Positions 6,923 to 14,628 of a stretch of 16,106 nt of DNA are shown here, piece after piece. The stretch's first letter is position 1, and each line of letters starts with the position of its first letter. Location of the stretch: assembly GCA_029856055.1 (NCBI GenBank), contig JAHQWF010000132.1, positions 1 to 16,106 of the forward strand, read 5' to 3'. The notes beneath the pieces were generated by a model. That model ran no database searches, was not told where the DNA came from, and saw only the letters and a program-made list of their open reading frames with translations. Origin of the DNA: Candidatus Njordarchaeota archaeon (GTDB lineage Archaea > Asgardarchaeota > Njordarchaeia > Njordarchaeales > Njordarchaeaceae). The position numbers and the translations under genes were made by a program.

Positions 6923-7287
6923 ACTTTTTTAAAATTTTAAGAAAGAATGTAAAAAAATACGATAATTCTTTTAGAAACTTTATTGAAAAAATAATAAAAA
7001 AATTTGGAGATAATGTTACAATAGTTTTATTTGGCAGTAGAGCTACTGGAAGGGCTAAAGAATCTAGTGATTATGATGTTGCATTAATAGTTAGGGATGA
7101 TATAGATAGGATGGATTTTTTAGAAGAAGTATCAAAATTAAGGGAGGATCCTATTCCAATAGATATTATTGTAATTAAAATTAGTGAACTAGATCTTAAT
7201 ATTGTGAAAAAGATGTTTTATAACTCAAAGATTATTTGGAATGGTTTAGGAGTCAAACTAAATAGTTGTAAAAATAAAGGGAGATAG
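6901..7287 (+). CDS. MNT-type nucleotidyltransferase, likely antitoxin partner of HEPN
   Basis: A 128-residue minimal nucleotidyltransferase of the DNA polymerase beta fold. The active-site motif runs LFGSRATGRAKESSDYDVAL (43-62): Gly45-Ser46, then the metal-binding pair Asp57-x-Asp59; the third carboxylate is probably Asp88 in IPIDIIVI. In studied HEPN/MNT systems the MNT enzyme adds AMP to the HEPN toxin and neutralises it. I start it at ATG 6901, ten bases after GGAGG (6886-6890); an in-frame ATG at 6871 would overlap more deeply and has no such site. An extra N-terminal helical piece of about 35 residues precedes the core. It overlaps the HEPN gene by 22 bases and ends three bases from the convergent SIS gene. 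The Lys-rich tail (KLNSCKNKGR) is unremarkable. Confidence 0.9.
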   Translation: MVERESLNFFKILRKNVKKYDNSFRNFIEKIIKKFGDNVTIVLFGSRATGRAKESSDYDVALIVRDDIDRMDFLEEVSKLREDPIPIDIIVIKISELDLNIVKKMFYNSKIIWNGLGVKLNSCKNKGR

Positions 7288-7312
7288 CTTTTATTTATAA
7301 TATTTAATTAAA
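7288..7312 (+). terminator. T-rich end of the HEPN-MNT transcript
   Basis: Directly after the MNT stop the plus strand reads CTTTTATTTATAATATTTAATT, a U-rich RNA. It overlaps the 3' end of the convergent SIS gene, whose own transcript would run T-rich (CTTTATTTTTAC) into the MNT gene. The two operons thus seem to share overlapping 3' ends. Confidence 0.3.
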
Positions 7313-8340
7313 TCTGTTAATATATTTGTGTATCTGAATCCTGTAACTGGCAGTTTCTTAGCTATAGCATTGCTTACAGCTAATACTTGATAAAACATAG
7401 TTGAGATTATAGATGAATTATACTCATCTAAATCTGGGATTTCTATTACCTCATTAACCCAACTTATATTGTTGCTATTTGTTACTACTATTTGCTTTGC
7501 CCCCATCTTGCTTAAAGCTTTCGATACCTCCATTAATTTCTCTTCACTAGCACCTTTCGGTATATCTAGAATAATTACGTCATTTTCATCTATAGATATC
7601 ATCCCATAATGAGACAATTCTTCTGCCTCAAACACTATTGAGTGCATCCAAGCCGCCTCTCTAAATTTAGCTCCTCCAAAGAGAACAGATACATAACTTG
7701 GACCGGCTCCAACTAGATAGACTCTATCTTTGTTTAAGATGTATTCAAGTATATTTCTGACATCTACTAAGAATTTCTTTAAATATTCATTAGAGATATC
7801 AGGTAGTTTTTCTAACTCTTTCTTATTGAGCTTAGTATCGCCTATATTTCGTGATATGATATTTAAAATATACATGGCTGTGGTGCTTGTAGCTGATGGT
7901 GGACCATAGGGGTTCTTAACTTGAGTTATGAGCTTTAAATCTGCTAATCTCGCTAACGGTGAATCCTCGTAGTTTGTTAGTGCAATTACTTTAAGATTAT
8001 TCTCCTTCGCTTTCTTAGCTGCATCGACAGTCTTTGAGGTTCTTCCTGATGCAGATATAGCGATAAGAGCAGCATTTTCCTCGAAATTATACTTGTATCT
8101 AAGGAACTCATATGATTCATAGGGCTCTGTCCTGATCCTAGTAAATTTCTCGAAAAGTAAGGATCCATAGATCGCTACAAAATAGCTGTCTCCACAACCA
8201 GCTAGATAGATTTTATCGATATCTTTGAAAACAGTAATAACTCTTTCTAGTTTCTTCTTAACCCAGTTCCATGTCTCTTTTAAAGCTATTGGTTGTTCTT
8301 CAATGATATGTTTTAGCGACCTATTTAAGAATTCAGTCAT
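7291..8340 (-). CDS. Double-SIS-domain sugar isomerase/deglycase-like protein (GlmS C-terminal/AgaS/FrlB-like)
   Basis: A 349-residue protein with two SIS domains, the arrangement of the GlmS isomerase half, AgaS-type aldose-ketose isomerases and fructosamine-6-phosphate deglycases (FrlB, FraB). The first SIS has AGCGDSYF (47-54) and the phosphate-binding SASGRTSKT (96-104); the second has VGAGPSY (210-216), and the region EAEELSHYG (238-246) matches where this family carries the catalytic Glu and His. There is no N-terminal glutaminase domain, so it is not a complete GlmS. The start is ATG 8338-8340: GGTGA lies five bases upstream and includes the stop codon of the DUF1028 gene, so the genes are coupled; an ATG at 8352 just precedes that motif and is less likely. 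As last gene of an amino acid importer operon it may act on amino-acid-sugar conjugates, but exact substrate cannot be read from sequence. Confidence 0.88.
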   Translation of the reverse strand: MTEFLNRSLKHIIEEQPIALKETWNWVKKKLERVITVFKDIDKIYLAGCGDSYFVAIYGSLLFEKFTRIRTEPYESYEFLRYKYNFEENAALIAISASGRTSKTVDAAKKAKENNLKVIALTNYEDSPLARLADLKLITQVKNPYGPPSATSTTAMYILNIISRNIGDTKLNKKELEKLPDISNEYLKKFLVDVRNILEYILNKDRVYLVGAGPSYVSVLFGGAKFREAAWMHSIVFEAEELSHYGMISIDENDVIILDIPKGASEEKLMEVSKALSKMGAKQIVVTNSNNISWVNEVIEIPDLDEYNSSIISTMFYQVLAVSNAIAKKLPVTGFRYTNILTDLIKYYK

Positions 8341-8345
8341 TTTTA

Positions 8346-8939
8346 TCACCATTCAAGTTTCTTTCTTATTTTATTATAAAGCTTCTCAGCTGGATTAGTA
8401 TCATTATCTACTGTCTCATATAGATCTATCTCTCCTCGAATAACTATTCCTGCAGACCTATTCCCACGTCTATCTCCACCCGCTCTCTCTCCTGCTACTA
8501 AAGCATTAATTAATTTCTCTATAATCCCTCCCATCGCACTTAATAAAGCTCTCTCAGCCGAAAAAAGAACTTCTTCTCCAGTTATAAGATTCCCAATAAT
8601 AATGTAATCTTCTCCTATTAATTCACCATGCCAATGAGGACAAAGCTTACCAGTATGTACAGCTTTCCTATTCATTATATCCAGGATAGCTACTTGTCTT
8701 CTTTCTGGCTCATCATCCCTAGCAAGTAATTTCTTTAAGGTTTCTTCTGGACTTAGACCACTCTCAAGTAATTTTAATCCTTCAACACCATACATCGTAT
8801 TAGTGTATGCTTGAGTTGCAATAGCGCCAACTCCTTTCTTAATCCAAGGAACCCTAGCGGCTACAGCAATTGATCCAGATGCAACAGCAATACCTAATGT
8901 TTCGGATTCTCTATCTAGTTTTATAATAGAGTAAGTCAT
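8346..8939 (-). CDS. DUF1028 family protein (predicted Ntn-hydrolase-like)
   Basis: A 197-residue protein of the DUF1028 family, which is thought to have an Ntn-hydrolase-like fold and to cleave amide bonds in peptide or amino acid derivatives; no member's reaction is firmly known to me. Family signatures are the N-terminal TYSIIKLDRESETLGIAVAS (2-21), the GVGAIATQAYTN block (36-47), the Cys-Pro-His-Trp-His segment (100-104), IIIGNLITGEEV (113-124) and the conserved AGGDRRGNRSAGIVI (153-167). The length matches the single-domain form, without the extra C-terminal domain some bacterial members have. The ATG at 8939 follows the ABC ATPase stop by 34 bases; its ribosome site is weak (GATGAG). 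The gene ends in TGGTGA, which doubles as the ribosome site of the SIS gene. There is no signal peptide, so it acts in the cytosol, probably on what the importer brings in. Confidence 0.9.
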   Translation of the reverse strand: MTYSIIKLDRESETLGIAVASGSIAVAARVPWIKKGVGAIATQAYTNTMYGVEGLKLLESGLSPEETLKKLLARDDEPERRQVAILDIMNRKAVHTGKLCPHWHGELIGEDYIIIGNLITGEEVLFSAERALLSAMGGIIEKLINALVAGERAGGDRRGNRSAGIVIRGEIDLYETVDNDTNPAEKLYNKIRKKLEW

Positions 8940-8973
8940 TTTGACTCATCAATAACATTATTGAAAAAATTTC

Positions 8974-9717
8974 TCATACCCTTTCCAACAATCTCTTGAG
9001 AAACGATTTTAACCTAGGATGCTCTGGATTAGTGAAAAATTTTTCTGGGTCAGCTTCTTCAAGAATTTTACCGTGGTCGATAAAAATAACTCTATCAGCT
9101 ACCTCTCTTGCGAAATCAACCTCATGAGTAACTACAACCATTGTTTTACCCTCCTTAGCTATCTCTTCCATCGTTATTAATACTTCACCGATCAATTCAG
9201 GATCCAGCGCGGATGTAGGTTCATCAAATAAGATTAATTTAGGCTCAATCGCAAGAGCTCTTGCTATAGCTACTCTTTGTTGCTGACCTCCCGATAACTG
9301 TCCAGGATAAGCATAAGCCTTCTCTTCAAGTCCAACTTTTTTTAGAACTTTCAATGCTCTTTCTTCAGCCTTCTCTTTATCTAATCCATGAACCTTTGTT
9401 AGCGCCAAAGTTATATTATCTATTACCTTCATGTGTGGAAAAAGGTTAAATTGCTGGAAGACGAACCCCACATGTTTCCTAATCTCTTTTAAATCTGTTT
9501 TTGGATCAGTTACCTCGACACCATCAATCCATATCTTCCCGCTATTTGGTTCAACTAATCGAACTATACATCTTAATAATGTGCTCTTCCCTGATCCGCT
9601 TGGCCCCATTATCACAACTGTTTCCCCCTTAGTGACTTTGAGTGACACACCTTTAAGTACTTTTAGATCTCCATAGCTTTTATGTAAATCCTCTATCACC
9701 AGTATATTATCCGTCAT
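8974..9717 (-). CDS. glnQ: Polar amino acid ABC transporter ATPase (GlnQ-like)
   Basis: The ATP-hydrolysing subunit of a polar amino acid (PAAT) importer, bound to the inner face of the permease. All nucleotide-binding motifs are present in its 247 residues: Walker A GPSGSGKST (38-46), Q-loop VFQQFNLFPH (86-95), signature LSGGQQQR (141-148), Walker B LILFDEPTSALD (161-172) and H-loop His198. The family-typical FQQFNLFPHM segment and the length distinguish it from larger sugar or peptide ATPases. The ATG at 9715-9717 overlaps the permease stop in an ATGA junction, with GGTGGGAG upstream inside the permease gene, so translation is coupled. The amino acid transported cannot be read from this subunit. 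Confidence 0.96.
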   Translation of the reverse strand: MTDNILVIEDLHKSYGDLKVLKGVSLKVTKGETVVIMGPSGSGKSTLLRCIVRLVEPNSGKIWIDGVEVTDPKTDLKEIRKHVGFVFQQFNLFPHMKVIDNITLALTKVHGLDKEKAEERALKVLKKVGLEEKAYAYPGQLSGGQQQRVAIARALAIEPKLILFDEPTSALDPELIGEVLITMEEIAKEGKTMVVVTHEVDFAREVADRVIFIDHGKILEEADPEKFFTNPEHPRLKSFLKRLLERV

Positions 9718-10433
9718 AATCTCCCACCCGCTACACCTAATCCCGGTATTCTAACTTTCTTCTCTATTAATCTAGCGATACGTGAAACAATTAACACCAT
9801 AATTAAGTAAATGAATGCTATCGTTATATAAACTTCGAAATATCTATAAGACCATGCAGCAATATACTGTCCCCTTCTAGTTAATTCATGAACTCCAATA
9901 ATTATTAATATAGAGGTATCTTTCAGTAATGTTGCTAACTCATTAACGAACGCCGGAATAACTATTCTTAAAGCTTGTGGAATAATTACATATCTCATTG
10001 ACTGCCAATAAGTAAATCCTAGGGATTCAGCAGCTTCTAATTGACCTCTAGGAATTCCTTTAATACCGGATCTAACTATCTCCGCTTGATAAGCCCCGCT
10101 ATTAAGCCCCATTGTTAAGATACCAGCCATCACTGGGTCAAATCTTATTCCAGTAGCTATAGGTATCCCAAAATACACTATTAATATTTGCACTACTAGC
10201 GGTGTTCCTCTAATTGTCTCTATGTATAGAGTTGATATTGCTTCTAAAATACTTACACCAGATACACGCAAGATGCCCATAACAATTCCTATTAAGTTAC
10301 CTAGTATAAAAGCCATAACTGCAATATAAACTGTTAATTTTGCACCATCTAGCATAAATGGTATTCTGCCCCACATAAAATTAACAACGAAAACAATCCA
10401 ATTAAAAAAATTAGATACAGCATCAATAGGCAT
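9714..10433 (-). CDS. Polar amino acid ABC transporter permease (GlnP/HisM-like)
   Basis: A 239-residue integral membrane subunit of the importer. It shows the family segments: helix entry GAKLTVYIAVMAFILGN (30-46), IRGTPLVVQILIVYFG (74-89), GLNSGAYQAEIVRSGI (109-124), and the EAA coupling loop EAAESLGFTYWQSMRYVIIP (133-152) that docks on the ATPase. About five membrane helices are predicted. The ATG at 10433 is preceded by AGGGTG with seven bases between. Only one permease gene is present, so the channel is probably a homodimer. The gene begins 58 bases after the binding-protein gene, with poly-T stretches in that gap, and overlaps the ATPase by four bases. Confidence 0.95.
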   Translation of the reverse strand: MPIDAVSNFFNWIVFVVNFMWGRIPFMLDGAKLTVYIAVMAFILGNLIGIVMGILRVSGVSILEAISTLYIETIRGTPLVVQILIVYFGIPIATGIRFDPVMAGILTMGLNSGAYQAEIVRSGIKGIPRGQLEAAESLGFTYWQSMRYVIIPQALRIVIPAFVNELATLLKDTSILIIIGVHELTRRGQYIAAWSYRYFEVYITIAFIYLIMVLIVSRIARLIEKKVRIPGLGVAGGRL

Positions 10434-10442
10434 GCCAAAACA

Positions 10443-10468
10443 CCCTAAAAAAGAAAAAAAGTAAAAAA
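10443..10468 (-). terminator. Poly-T tracts between the binding-protein and permease genes
   Basis: The minus strand runs TTTTTTACTTTTTTTCTTTTTT just before the permease ribosome site. Such U-tracts end archaeal transcripts. Here they may cause partial termination, so that more binding protein than permease/ATPase is made; alternatively the permease is served by read-through only. No hairpin is evident. Confidence 0.4.
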
Positions 10469-10491
10469 TGATTTATAAATAGATAAAGAAT

Positions 10492-11265
10492 TTAACTTCC
10501 ACCGAACCAAGCTTCAATAAGCTCATAATACGTGTCGCTGTGTATTAACTCATCCAGAGCAGCATTAATCTTGTTAAGTAACTCTGTATCCCCTTCTCTA
10601 ACAGCTATACCGTATCTCTCTCCAGTATCTATGACTAAGCTAGCTTTTTCCACATCAGCTGATGCATTACCATAATATGTAGCTACAGGATCATCAAGAA
10701 TCAAAGCATCTATGTATCCCGCTACCAACGCGGTCACTGCATCATAAACTCTCTGATAAGCAATGATCTCACTATAATTAGCTAAATTTTCCTCCGCCCA
10801 AGCTTCACCAGTTGTCCCAGCCTGAACTCCAATTTTCTTGTTATATAAATCTTCTACCGTCGTGATATCAGGGTTCCCAGCTTTTATTAGTACACCCTGA
10901 CTAGCATTATAATAGGGTATAGAGAAGTCGACAACTTCCTCTCTCTCTGGAGTTATCGTCATAGCTGCAACTATCATATCTATTTCTCCTGCTTGCAAAG
11001 CTGGTATCAATCCTTCAAACGCGATATCTTTGATTTCTAACTTCCATCCGTACTTATGAGCTATATACTTAGCTATATCTACATCAAAACCAACAATGTT
11101 TCCCTGCTCATCAACGAATTCGAAAGGCGGAAAGTCCGCAGATGTCCCCATAACAACAACCCTTGGTTTTCCGGGACCAATATAAAAGTACCAGTAAGCT
11201 GTTCCGCCTACAATAATAGCTATAATAATTATTGCTAAAACAGCAGTTTTAACATCAACCTTCAA
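10492..11265 (-). CDS. Polar amino acid ABC transporter substrate-binding protein (SBP family 3)
   Basis: The extracellular binding protein that delivers the amino acid to the permease. It has an N-terminal membrane helix (about residues 6-27, AVLAIIIIAIIVGGTAYWYF) with no lipobox Cys, so it may stay membrane-anchored. The binding domain begins VVVMGTSADFPPFEF and continues GFDVDIAKYIA, ALQAGEIDMIVAAMTITPER and VDFSIPYY, all classic family 3 segments containing the ligand-contacting Asp and Arg regions. The C terminus EAWFGGS is complete. Length is 257 residues from the TTG at 11263-11265, chosen because GGTG lies six bases upstream; a GTG at 11274 starts inside that motif. It is the first gene of the importer operon. 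Confidence 0.95.
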   Translation of the reverse strand: MKVDVKTAVLAIIIIAIIVGGTAYWYFYIGPGKPRVVVMGTSADFPPFEFVDEQGNIVGFDVDIAKYIAHKYGWKLEIKDIAFEGLIPALQAGEIDMIVAAMTITPEREEVVDFSIPYYNASQGVLIKAGNPDITTVEDLYNKKIGVQAGTTGEAWAEENLANYSEIIAYQRVYDAVTALVAGYIDALILDDPVATYYGNASADVEKASLVIDTGERYGIAVREGDTELLNKINAALDELIHSDTYYELIEAWFGGS

Positions 11266-11310
11266 AATCAGCACCTTAAAAAGAAATCAATTTTTATTTA
11301 TTGGTTAAGA

Positions 11311-11326
11311 ATAATAAAAATTTTTC
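11311..11326 (-). promoter_or_regulatory. TATA-like box of the amino acid importer operon
   Basis: On the minus strand AAAAATTTTTATTAT lies about 26 bases before a start point near 11293, leaving a leader of roughly 28 bases with the AAGGTG ribosome site. The remaining spacer to the M1 gene (to 11447) holds that gene's T-rich 3' end and nothing else I can support. Confidence 0.3.
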
Positions 11327-11394
11327 ATAAAAATAATGAGAAAATAACATTGTTTTAGTAAGATAAGAAAACCAAAACCCCGTAAATTCCTTTT

Positions 11395-11428
11395 GAAAAA
11401 AGAAGCAATTTGAAGGAAAAAATAAAAG
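11395..11428 (-). terminator. U-rich 3' end of the M1 aminopeptidase transcript
   Basis: Downstream of the M1 stop (11448) the minus strand has two T-rich blocks, CTTTTATTTTTTCC and CTTCTTTTTTC, 20-55 bases past the stop. Both fit archaeal U-tract termination. Confidence 0.4.
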
Positions 11429-11447
11429 TAGATTATATTGTATTGAT

Positions 11448-13937
11448 CTATCCTTTATATTCTAGCTTCGTAATTCTTTCAATTAACTTTCTGTTTTCTT
11501 CCTTTATTTTCTCAATCTCCTCCCTAAGCTTCTGATACTCAACATCTTTCTCCAAGTTCTTCCTTATCTTTTGCGCAATCTCTCTAGATAATCTTATTAT
11601 CCTCTCATCTAAGTCTTCTTTAGCAAGTCTATCTAGCATCGGTAATAGTTTTGGTGACATTAATTCTAGAGCTGCTCTGACTGCAGCCACTCTTATTCTA
11701 TAGTTCTCGTCTCTAGAAGCCTCATTTATCAAGTAGAAAGTCTCTTTCTTCTCTGGGAATTTAGCAAGTGACATTACTGCTGTGGCTCTAACTAATGTTG
11801 GCTTATCTCTACTTATATATGACTTTATTACTTCAAAGCATTCATCTAATCCAAGCTCAGCCATGCCTCTTAATGCACCATTTGTTATTACGTAGTTGTG
11901 TGAGGGAATATCCAAAGCTTTCTTAAGAGTTTCGAAAACGAATTCTTGTTTTGTTTTGCCGAGACTTTCTGCAGCGGAAGCTCTTACATAATAACTCTCC
12001 TCATTATTCTCTAGAATCCTTTTTAGTAACTCTGCAACTTCCTTGTCCTTGAAATTACCTAGTGCGCTAGCGATCGCTCGCCTCACCTTAGGATGCTTGA
12101 TTTGCTTTTCTGCATCAATTAAAGCTTGTTTTGATTCGCTTAAACCTATCTTTCCTAAGGAATTGGCTGCTTCTACGCTAACTCCCCAAAATTTATCTTC
12201 TATAACAGCTTTCTTCAGAGCTTCAATTACTTTTGAGCTCTTGAATTTTGATAGTTGCCTAGCTGCTAGTAACCGACAGTACGTGTGCTTACAACTTAAT
12301 AGTTGATCTATCCATTGCTCCTGACCCTGTTCGATATCTAGAACTGCGAATACCTTGAATTCTGGATCAATACAAACTCTCTTAGGCTTTTCATCTAGAG
12401 GAATAAGAAATGTTTCTTGCTTCTGCTTAATCCATAGTATCTTTCTTATCTCTTTACCACTATCTGTTACTACTAGTAATTCAAGAGGTAACTTATATAC
12501 ATCCCATGAATCATCTGGTTGAGCTTGCTTAATAGAAATGCTTAGCGTCTTGTCTTCAGGATCCCATATATGATTTATTTTAAGTACTGGATGACCAGCA
12601 TTATATATGTATTGGTCAAAGAACCACTCAAAATCTTTTCCAGTAACTTCCTCAACTACTTTTCTGAAATCCTCTGTGTCAGCGACATCAAACTTAAACT
12701 TCTCTAGGAATCTCTTAATTACAGCTCTAAAAGTATCCTCTCCAATAATGTTCTTTAATGTATGTAGAACTAAAGCACCTTTAGGATACGCATGGGAATC
12801 AAATACCTCTGTAGCGTACTTATATACTCTAGTGACAATGGGTCTAGCGTATCTAGTTCCATACTCTCTCAAGTAGCTATCTAGGAAATTTATTAAGTCA
12901 TATATGAACTCTGCCTCCCCTTTCCAATGCCTAGTGTAGAGAGCTTGGAAGTAAGTAGCGAAAGATTCATTCAACCAGATATTGCCCCAATCCTTAGTTG
13001 TGACTAAATTACCTACCCACTGATGTGCTGCCTCATGAGCTACTAATGGTTCGCTCTCGAAATCCATGTGTGCTTTCTCGTCATGAAGTGTTAAGTCAGT
13101 TAATATTGTTAATGTTGTATTCTCCATACCGCCAAATATGAATTCACTCACGCATACTTGATCATATTTATCCCAAGGATAGGGAACACCTGTGTACTCG
13201 CTGAAAAATCTGATTATATCTGGTGTTCTAGAGAAACTCCGCATTATATCATTCTTCCTGCCCTTAGGGACATAGTATCTCAGAGGTATCCCATCTACCT
13301 CTTCTTCAATTACATCAAATAAACCAATTGCTAAAGCTATAAGGTACGGTGAATGAGGCTTGTCCATTACCCAGTGCCAAGTCTTCCATTCTCCCTCCTC
13401 GCCCACATTGATTAATTTGCCATTAGATAATACAGTAAACTCCTTAGGGACATGAATAATTAATTCTGATGCACACTTAATATTTGGATAATCATACATA
13501 GGAATCCAATACCTATTGTCCTCAGTCTCTCCCTGTGACCAGACTTGTGGTACTACATTTTTATAGTCTTCTGGTAGAATAAAATATAGTCCCTTCTTGG
13601 GCTTAGCTGAATAAGCTATTTCAATGTCAATTGATTCCCCCTTAGCTAAATTCTGATCTAGTTCAATCTGGATTACTTTTCCATCATAATAAAAACTTAA
13701 TTCCCTACCAGAACTTCTAACAGACTTTATATACATATCAACAGCATCTATCTCAATTACTCTAAGCCCATCCTTAACACTCTCGATACTTAATGTAGCT
13801 AGACCCTCGATTAACTTCTGGTATACATGAACCCTTAAATCAACTTTCACAAGCTTAACCTTGAAATCTGGAGATCTAGGATAATTAGGCTCATAATCTG
13901 GAAAAGCCCAATCCCTACCATGTTTTTTAACATACAC
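11448..13937 (-). CDS. M1 family zinc aminopeptidase with C-terminal HEAT repeats and coiled coil
   Basis: A zinc metallopeptidase that removes N-terminal amino acids from peptides in the cytosol, probably finishing protein degradation. Numbering from the GTG at 13935-13937 (GGTGA seven bases upstream; a TTG at 13955 precedes that site): N-terminal beta-sandwich (about 25-220), GGMEN exopeptidase motif (269-273, GAMEN in most relatives), zinc motif HEAAH (301-305) with the second Glu324 in WLNESFATY, and catalytic Tyr384 in DSHAYPKGA. A beta domain (about 450-535) is followed by roughly seven HEAT-like helical repeats (about 540-790; for example VRRAIASALGNF, VRASAAESLG, VRATAVMSLAKF, IRVAAVRAALEL) and a terminal coiled coil (about 795-826; YQKLREEIEKIKEENRKLIE). 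No signal peptide is present. The 829-residue length fits the HEAT-repeat branch of M1. It appears to be a single-gene transcript. Confidence 0.95.
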   Translation of the reverse strand: MYVKKHGRDWAFPDYEPNYPRSPDFKVKLVKVDLRVHVYQKLIEGLATLSIESVKDGLRVIEIDAVDMYIKSVRSSGRELSFYYDGKVIQIELDQNLAKGESIDIEIAYSAKPKKGLYFILPEDYKNVVPQVWSQGETEDNRYWIPMYDYPNIKCASELIIHVPKEFTVLSNGKLINVGEEGEWKTWHWVMDKPHSPYLIALAIGLFDVIEEEVDGIPLRYYVPKGRKNDIMRSFSRTPDIIRFFSEYTGVPYPWDKYDQVCVSEFIFGGMENTTLTILTDLTLHDEKAHMDFESEPLVAHEAAHQWVGNLVTTKDWGNIWLNESFATYFQALYTRHWKGEAEFIYDLINFLDSYLREYGTRYARPIVTRVYKYATEVFDSHAYPKGALVLHTLKNIIGEDTFRAVIKRFLEKFKFDVADTEDFRKVVEEVTGKDFEWFFDQYIYNAGHPVLKINHIWDPEDKTLSISIKQAQPDDSWDVYKLPLELLVVTDSGKEIRKILWIKQKQETFLIPLDEKPKRVCIDPEFKVFAVLDIEQGQEQWIDQLLSCKHTYCRLLAARQLSKFKSSKVIEALKKAVIEDKFWGVSVEAANSLGKIGLSESKQALIDAEKQIKHPKVRRAIASALGNFKDKEVAELLKRILENNEESYYVRASAAESLGKTKQEFVFETLKKALDIPSHNYVITNGALRGMAELGLDECFEVIKSYISRDKPTLVRATAVMSLAKFPEKKETFYLINEASRDENYRIRVAAVRAALELMSPKLLPMLDRLAKEDLDERIIRLSREIAQKIRKNLEKDVEYQKLREEIEKIKEENRKLIERITKLEYKG

Positions 13938-14054
13938 TACATTATCACCTATCAATCATGTAGAAATTACTTTAGAGGAATTAAAATAAAATAAATATGT
14001 TTCATAAATAGAAAGAATAAGTATGGTTTCAGTTCTAACAGTTATTTCGCTTAA

Positions 14055-14540
14055 TTAATTATAATTAATTATTTTATAAGATTTCTTCATTCTGTATAGT
14101 GGGTAGATGAGAACTATTAAAAGTACGATAAACGGTATCGTTAAAGCCAGAATGAAGAATTCTGGACCTCTAACCGAGAAAAACGTAAAAACCAGCGATA
14201 TAATCCACAAAACAAGAAAACCCGCGACACCTATCAATACAAGATATATAGGTATCATTGTTTTTGCTTCCCACCATTCACCAGTTGTAAGATCTTCTAT
14301 TCTGCGTGCTCTAAACAAGTCGTCTCTAATCCAGTCACCATAAGCCTTAATTTTATGGCCTTTAATTATTGTTATTGGTCCAGTACATCCTTTGAACCTT
14401 ACTTCTATGAATCTATCTTCAGATACCTTCAATCTAATTGTAACATATCTTAAAGTGACTTCTCCAACTCTATTAAGCCCACCAAGATCAACATTTATGT
14501 CATCAACTACTCCTTCAACAAAATCAACTCCAATACTCAC
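14055..14540 (-). CDS. Hypothetical membrane protein: beta-rich (OB-like) N-terminal domain plus two membrane helices
   Basis: I do not recognise the family. The 161-residue protein starts with about 90 soluble residues rich in strands (GEVTLRYVTIRLKV, RFIEVRFKG, ITIIKGHKIKAYGDW, LFRARRIEDL); the pattern with GHKIKAYGDWIRDDLFRARR resembles an OB fold as seen next to membrane segments in NfeD-like proteins. Two hydrophobic helices follow (about 96-121 and 127-149), then a short Lys-rich cytosolic end. The GTG at 14538-14540 is the only usual start that keeps the whole N-terminal domain; its ribosome site is weak (GATGAG further upstream). It lies after the MazG-like gene in the same direction with an 88-base gap holding a TATA-like TATTAAAAATAAC, so it may have its own promoter. 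The OB assignment is inference. Confidence 0.8.
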   Translation of the reverse strand: MSIGVDFVEGVVDDINVDLGGLNRVGEVTLRYVTIRLKVSEDRFIEVRFKGCTGPITIIKGHKIKAYGDWIRDDLFRARRIEDLTTGEWWEAKTMIPIYLVLIGVAGFLVLWIISLVFTFFSVRGPEFFILALTIPFIVLLIVLIYPLYRMKKSYKIINYN

Positions 14541-14628
14541 TTATACTCATCTCTTTTATTCATTATTGTTTCGATATTGTTATTTTTAATATGAATTATT
14601 AATATTTTTGTGTAATTAACCAATAAAA

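Noticed and set aside
12043..12876. Two plus-strand open frames (12043-12306, 12607-12876) inside the M1 gene
   Set aside because: Both lie antisense to clearly conserved M1 and HEAT-repeat sequence and reflect codon bias of that gene.
14107..14589. Plus-strand open frames over the 161-residue membrane protein gene
   Set aside because: They are rich in Ser/Thr/Pro typical of antisense frames, and the minus-strand reading gives a coherent soluble domain plus two membrane helices.
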